DNA from: Cryptomeria japonica
Taxonomy: Eukaryota > Streptophyta > Pinopsida > Cupressales > Cupressaceae
NCBI RefSeq assembly: GCF_030272615.1
Contig: NC_081413.1
Coordinates: forward strand, 157,423,849 to 157,487,848
Length of the DNA stretch: 64,000 nt
Direction: 5' to 3'
Shown here in pieces: positions 63,146 through 64,000 of this stretch. Each line of letters opens with the position of its first letter. The stretch's first letter is position 1. The translations under genes were made by a program, and so were the position numbers. The notes below the pieces were generated by a model that was not told the origin of the DNA, did not search any database, and saw only the letters and a program-made list of their open reading frames with translations.

Positions 63146-64000
63146 CCTATCTCTTCAATATTTTGATCAAAATTATTGATAATGGCATTGGGTGTCCTCG
63201 TCCTACTATTTTATGTGATCTATGAAAACTGATGACATCTATTATTATCTAATTTATCCATTTTTACAAGTCTTTTAGTATATCTAAACCCACACAATGG
63301 AAAATAGGAAAAAATAGTTGTGTTGTATAGGGCCTACCTAAGTAAAACCCTGTGTCTTTGTTCCCACCTTTACAACAATAATAATGAGATAGAATACATT
63401 CCCTCATAAGGACAAATACAAAATAATTGATAGATACTAAATTGAAAATTTTACCTTAGGTATGAAACCCACTTAAGGATCTCCACATAAAGGTGATGAT
63501 GCAATGCTCTTTTGGAAGTCTTGCAAGTGTTAGCAAAATCAAACAGTGACAAAAATCAATAAAAAACATGAATCAATACTTGAGTGTAGCTTTGTTGTAA
63601 TGGAATTGTAGATGAAATTTGTTTGTAGTTTCCTAATCTATAGTTTGGTATCTCATTTCTTTGTATTAATTCTCTCTTTACTTCCCTTCCTTATGAAGGG
63701 TAAAAGATGATTTTGATATAGGGTTCATAAAGATTATCTTAGGTGTAGGCTAACAAATAAGAATCAAATTCAAAGCTCAAGATTAGATCACAAAGTGCAA
63801 ATGCTAATACTCAAAATACCCCAAATTTTGACTCATTTTAGTAGGACTAGGACATTGTGCACCTTATTACATCAAAATATGGGCTTCTAAAAGGGAGAAA
63901 TGAGCATTGGGGCCCTTAATATAGGGCCTAGTCTCAGATTTTGCATTTGATATAAAGATTTAAGAATTGGATTTTCAATAAACTATTTACGATATCATAA
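63146..64000 (+). repeat. Dispersed repeat, second copy, running to the window end
   Basis: Continues the match of 55735-55807 and aligns with 21455-22280 (shared CACATAAAGGTGATGAT and TCTTGCAAGTGTTAGC). No gene is visible; the repeat may extend beyond the window. Confidence 0.75.

Overview
The window is nuclear DNA of a gymnosperm, most likely a yew (Taxus). It is AT-rich, almost gene-empty and packed with nested, decayed retrotransposons, but it holds one intact gene that reads as a CYP725A cytochrome P450, the family of taxoid hydroxylases known from Taxus. No bacterial, organellar, rRNA or tRNA genes were recognised.

Region by region: 1-4570 is a broken Ty3/gypsy leader and gag. 4571-5844 is the 3' end of a small copia-type element. 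6201-17083 is a copia-type element (gag only) interrupted by a 5.9 kb solo-LTR-like element (9882-15816, target duplication AGTGT), which is itself interrupted by a 5'-truncated LINE (12762-15138, 15 bp target duplication). 17350-21260 is a gene-bearing block: promoter, a three-exon P450 (19255-20970) and its 3' flank. 24715-31270 is a second copy of that block. There the P450 lost its first ~130 codons where a copia element inserted near the start codon, and the remainder is a pseudogene with stops, frameshifts and a destroyed heme-binding motif. A small LTR element with unusual cargo (26499-28161) is nested inside that copia element. 31317-35530 is a LINE in minus orientation.

The right half (about 38500-55446) is best explained as one minus-strand LTR element split by a 10.5 kb large non-autonomous LTR element (39721-50243; 1.48 kb LTRs, no pol, one 936-codon frame with four stops) and by a 2.75 kb copia-type element (52280-55032). 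A second copy of the long solo-LTR family (55808-63145, target duplication CCTAT) carries another solo-LTR-like element in reverse (59019-62606, target duplication TCTAG). It sits inside a dispersed repeat whose other copy lies just downstream of the P450 gene.

Only the P450 is a convincing functional gene; it would act as an ER-anchored monooxygenase, plausibly on taxane diterpenoids. Both P450 copies carry Asn where most P450s have the oxygen-activating Thr, so that change predates the duplication. Everything else is transposon sequence at various stages of decay. Boundaries with TG...CA ends and target duplications are firm; others are approximate.
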